64,000 bases of DNA from Chryseolinea soli (lineage in GTDB: Bacteria; Bacteroidota; Bacteroidia; Cytophagales; Cyclobacteriaceae). The notes below the pieces were generated by a model. That model saw only the letters and a program-made list of their open reading frames with translations, did no database searches and was not told where the DNA came from. Numbering within the stretch: position 1 is the stretch's first letter; each line of letters opens with the position of its first letter. Where the stretch lies: NCBI RefSeq assembly GCF_003589925.1, contig NZ_CP032382.1, forward strand, positions 1,240,001 through 1,304,000, read 5' to 3'. The position numbers and the translations under genes are program-made. Positions 61,501-64,000 of this stretch are shown here, in pieces.

Positions 61501-61524
61501 GTCTCCCCCCGGTAGGCGGGAGAC
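61501..61524. terminator. Hairpin downstream of the RND efflux operon
   Basis: Arms GTCTCCC and GGGAGAC (extendable across one mismatch) lie 10 bp after the outer-membrane factor stop codon. On the minus strand it is followed by TATTTCATCATTATTT, a weak U-tract. Plausible transcript end for the efflux operon. Confidence 0.45.
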
Positions 61525-61533
61525 AAAAGAAAT

Positions 61534-62976
61534 CTATTCGTCCCAGCCGCCGCCCAGGGCCTTATACAAGGCGATCAGCGAATGAAACTGTTCCTTGCGC
61601 GTATCGGCCAGTGCCAACTCGGCCTCCAGCACACCGCGTTGTGCCGCCACCACCTCGAGGTAGTTGGCATAGCCGGTTTTAAAAAGATCGCGCGAGGTGG
61701 CCACTGCATTTTGCAGGACCGCCACCTCTTGTTCCTTCAGGTTGGAGGTGGCCTTCAAATTCTCGATCCGGTTCATGTTGCTCACCACCTCGCTGTAACC
61801 ATTGAGCACCGTACGGCGATATTGATGAAAGGCCTCATTTTGAAATGCCGTAGCCGCCTTGTAGTCGGCGCGAATGTTATTGCGATCAAACAAGGGTGCC
61901 GTTAGCCCGCCCAAAACATTGTACGCAATGGAACCGGGCGTACTAAAAAAGTAGGCCGAACTAAACGACTGCAAGCCCACCGAGGACGTGATGGTGAGCG
62001 ATGGGAAGAAAGCCGCATAGGCCGCCTTCACATCGGCATGCGAGGCCAGCAACGCCAACTCCGCTTGCTGAATATCGGGACGCCGTCGCAGCATTTGCGC
62101 CGGGATGCCGACGGTGACCTCCGAGGGAAGCGCATGTGTCAGTATAGGTTGGCCTCTTTCCACGGGGTTGCCCATGCTTCCACGCAAAACATTGAGCGCG
62201 TTTTCGGCGTCTACGATCTCCTGGCGCACGCGGTACTCCAGGCCTTGTGTATTGATCAATTGGGCGGTGAATTGTTGCACCGCCAGTTCGTTGGCGCGGC
62301 CGGCCTGCTTCTGAACCAGGATCACTTCCACCGCTTTTTGCTGGAGCCGGATGTTTTCGTGGATGATCTGCAGTTCGTTGTCGAGTGCGAGCAGCTCGTA
62401 GTATAACACGGCCACTTCGGCAACCAGCGTGGTCGTGACCCAGTGTTTTCCTTTTTCGCTGGCCAGCAGTCGCGTAAAGGCGGCTTTCTTGCGATGGCGG
62501 AGCTTTTTCCAAAGGTCGATCTCCCACGAGCTTTGCAGGCCGGCGTAATATTCCGGGAGGTGTTCGGGCATGCGTTTGTCGTCGGTGATATTGTCGGAAA
62601 AATTGGTATCAAAATTTCCCACGCCGTCCATCGTGTGGTCGCCAAACTTGCGTTGACCCCGCGCGACAAAAAGATTCACCGAAGGAAAGAGTGCTCCTTT
62701 TCGCAGCAGCACGCCGGCGCGGGTCATCTCGATGCGTTGCAGGGCGATCTGCACGTCGGGATTACTTTCGATAGCTTCGCCGATGAGACGGATCAAATGC
62801 GGGTCTCTGAAAAATACATTCCACGGTGTGCGTCCCGAACTGGTCGTATCGGCCACCGCACCAAAGGAATCCGGCACTTTTACCGCCTGAGGAAACATGG
62901 GCTTCGTCATTTTGCAACTCGTGCACAGGACCACTACAAAAATAAAAACGCTATACGCCGATCGTTTAAAAGTCAT
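61534..62976 (-). CDS. NodT/OprM-type outer-membrane efflux lipoprotein
   Basis: 480 residues. Lipobox VVLCTSC (Cys21) and two OEP domains (about 60-260 and 265-470): VQIALQRIEMTRAGVLLRKG, LQSSWEIDLWKKLRHRKKAA, GTPAQMLRRRPDIQQAELAL-type motif (GIPAQMLRRRPDIQ) and FDRNNIRADYKAATAFQNEA, with coiled-coil helices for the periplasmic tunnel. It is the TolC-like exit duct for the RND pump encoded 15 bp upstream. Confidence 0.95.
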   Translation of the reverse strand: MTFKRSAYSVFIFVVVLCTSCKMTKPMFPQAVKVPDSFGAVADTTSSGRTPWNVFFRDPHLIRLIGEAIESNPDVQIALQRIEMTRAGVLLRKGALFPSVNLFVARGQRKFGDHTMDGVGNFDTNFSDNITDDKRMPEHLPEYYAGLQSSWEIDLWKKLRHRKKAAFTRLLASEKGKHWVTTTLVAEVAVLYYELLALDNELQIIHENIRLQQKAVEVILVQKQAGRANELAVQQFTAQLINTQGLEYRVRQEIVDAENALNVLRGSMGNPVERGQPILTHALPSEVTVGIPAQMLRRRPDIQQAELALLASHADVKAAYAAFFPSLTITSSVGLQSFSSAYFFSTPGSIAYNVLGGLTAPLFDRNNIRADYKAATAFQNEAFHQYRRTVLNGYSEVVSNMNRIENLKATSNLKEQEVAVLQNAVATSRDLFKTGYANYLEVVAAQRGVLEAELALADTRKEQFHSLIALYKALGGGWDE

Positions 62977-62991
62977 AATCGAATCTCAATT

Positions 62992-64000
62992 TTAATTCAC
63001 GATATGTAAATGCTCCCCGAACTTCATCGCGGGCTTGCGGCGTTCGGCCAACTCTGCGAAGATCACATAGAGACCCGGAACGAGAATGACGCCGAATACC
63101 GTTCCGATGATCATGCCCCCGGCGGCCGCGGTTCCGATGGAGCGATTGCCCAATGCGCCGGCACCGGTAGCCATACACAACGGTATGAGTCCCGCCACAA
63201 AAGCAAACGAAGTCATCAGGATGGGGCGCAACCGGGATGCTGCACCTTCGACGGCGGCTCTCAGCACCGAGAGCCCTTCTTTCTGGCGTTGAATGGCGAA
63301 CTCTACCACAAGGATGGCATTCTTTCCCAGCAGTCCGATCAACATGACCAGCGCGACCTGTGCATAGATATTGTTCTGCAATCCCGCCACCGTCAGGAAA
63401 AAGAATGCGCCGAAAATTCCCGTGGGCAAAGACAAGATCACCGGCAAGGGCAACAAAAAACTTTCGTATTGGGCCGATAGCAATAAGTAGACGAACAACA
63501 GGCAGATCATAAAAATGAAGATCGCCTGGTTGCCGGACAGGATCTCCTCGCGCGTCATCCCCGACCACTCGTAGGTGAATCCCCGTGGCAGGGTTTGGCT
63601 GGCCACTTGTTTAATGGCTTCGATGGCATCGCCGCTGCTATAGCCGGGCTTTGCCTCGCCGTTGACCATGGCCGCCGTGAACATGTTGTAGCGCGTCAAT
63701 TGCTCGGGTCCATACACGCGCTCTAAATGGACAAACGCGGAGTAGGGAACCATCTCGCCTTTGTCGTTCTTCACGTGCAACGCCAGGAGATCTTCCGGGT
63801 TGGCGCGGTAGTGCGCGTCGGCCTGCACCATCACTTTATACATCTGGCCAAAGCGAATAAAGTTGGTGGCATACAAACTGCCGATGAGGGTTTGCAGGTT
63901 ACTCATGGCTTTATCGATGGTCACCCCTTTTTGCGCCGCCGTCTCCTGGTCGACGTGGATCATGTATTGCGGGAAGCTGGGATCGAAGCTGGTGAAGGCG
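62992..64000 (-). CDS. RND efflux pump inner-membrane transporter (HAE1/AcrB type), 3' part
   Basis: The C-terminal 336 residues of an AcrB-type proton-driven multidrug exporter; the 5' part is beyond the right edge. It starts within the second periplasmic porter domain (GSLYATNFIRFGQMYKVMVQ; YSAFVHLERVYGPEQLTRYN) and continues into the last transmembrane block (LLLSAQYESFLLPLPVILSL, GLLGKNAILVVEFAIQRQKE, RPILMTSFAFVAGLIPLCMA and TGAGALGNRSIGTAAAGGMI), ending KFGEHLHIVN. The NRSIGTAAAGGM loop is the usual AcrB signature. In operon with the NodT-like exit duct. Confidence 0.96.
   Translation of the reverse strand, partial: AFTSFDPSFPQYMIHVDQETAAQKGVTIDKAMSNLQTLIGSLYATNFIRFGQMYKVMVQADAHYRANPEDLLALHVKNDKGEMVPYSAFVHLERVYGPEQLTRYNMFTAAMVNGEAKPGYSSGDAIEAIKQVASQTLPRGFTYEWSGMTREEILSGNQAIFIFMICLLFVYLLLSAQYESFLLPLPVILSLPTGIFGAFFFLTVAGLQNNIYAQVALVMLIGLLGKNAILVVEFAIQRQKEGLSVLRAAVEGAASRLRPILMTSFAFVAGLIPLCMATGAGALGNRSIGTAAAGGMIIGTVFGVILVPGLYVIFAELAERRKPAMKFGEHLHIVN

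Overview
The window looks like chromosome of a Bacteroidota bacterium, most likely a Cytophagales-type soil organism. The evidence is two SusC/SusD pairs, a FecI/FecR-type sigma/anti-sigma pair feeding an STN-domain SusC, outer-membrane lipoproteins, full-length MacB/FtsX-like permeases with no ATPase gene beside them, few Shine-Dalgarno sequences and roughly 50% GC. The assignment rests on gene content only. I saw no rRNA, tRNA, CRISPR array, complete insertion sequence or phage module.

Layout. 1-9752 (minus): a glucan-type polysaccharide utilisation locus, susC - susD - susE/F-like - GH30 glycosidase (cut by the left edge). It is preceded on the same strand by an unusual 7-transmembrane receptor whose C-terminus is a transposase-like zinc ribbon plus helix-turn-helix. 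9875-15603: two GNAT acetyltransferases, two paralogous small beta-barrels with a remnant of a third, an ECF42-type operon (AhpD-like protein, DGPF/YCII protein, sigma factor with C-terminal helical repeats), and two tiny overlapping membrane-protein genes. 15669-23061: a YegD-like Hsp70, a DUF418 membrane protein, a DUF2167 protein, a small winged-helix-like protein, a large FtsX/MacB-type permease and a small GNAT-like protein.

23095-35231 (minus): a second SusCD locus in the order ECF sigma - FecR - STN-SusC - SusD - two exported FAD-dependent oxidoreductases - MFS transporter. It has no glycoside hydrolase, so the cargo may be processed by oxidation. 35403-42098: a START-like protein, an ankyrin protein, a possible 43-residue peptide ahead of a strong terminator, an OmpH/Skp chaperone, a decayed outer-membrane protein, an AI-2E family transporter, two membrane proteins, a SnoaL-like secreted protein and a divergent AraC regulator. 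42114-48936: a secreted helical protein coupled to a Prc protease, a purine permease followed by an exported MTA/SAH nucleosidase (together a plausible extracytoplasmic purine-salvage unit), and a DUF3179 protein.

48959-64000: a fused serine hydrolase/D-aminoacylase, a two-component system with 11-bp direct repeats in its promoter region, a DUF2723 GT-C-like membrane protein, a beta-barrel/lipoprotein pair, a PadR regulator with its permease, and the 3' part of an RND efflux operon. The most unusual items are the 7TM/transposase-zinc-ribbon receptor, the oxidoreductase SusCD locus, the exported nucleosidase beside a purine permease, and the peptidase/deacylase fusion.
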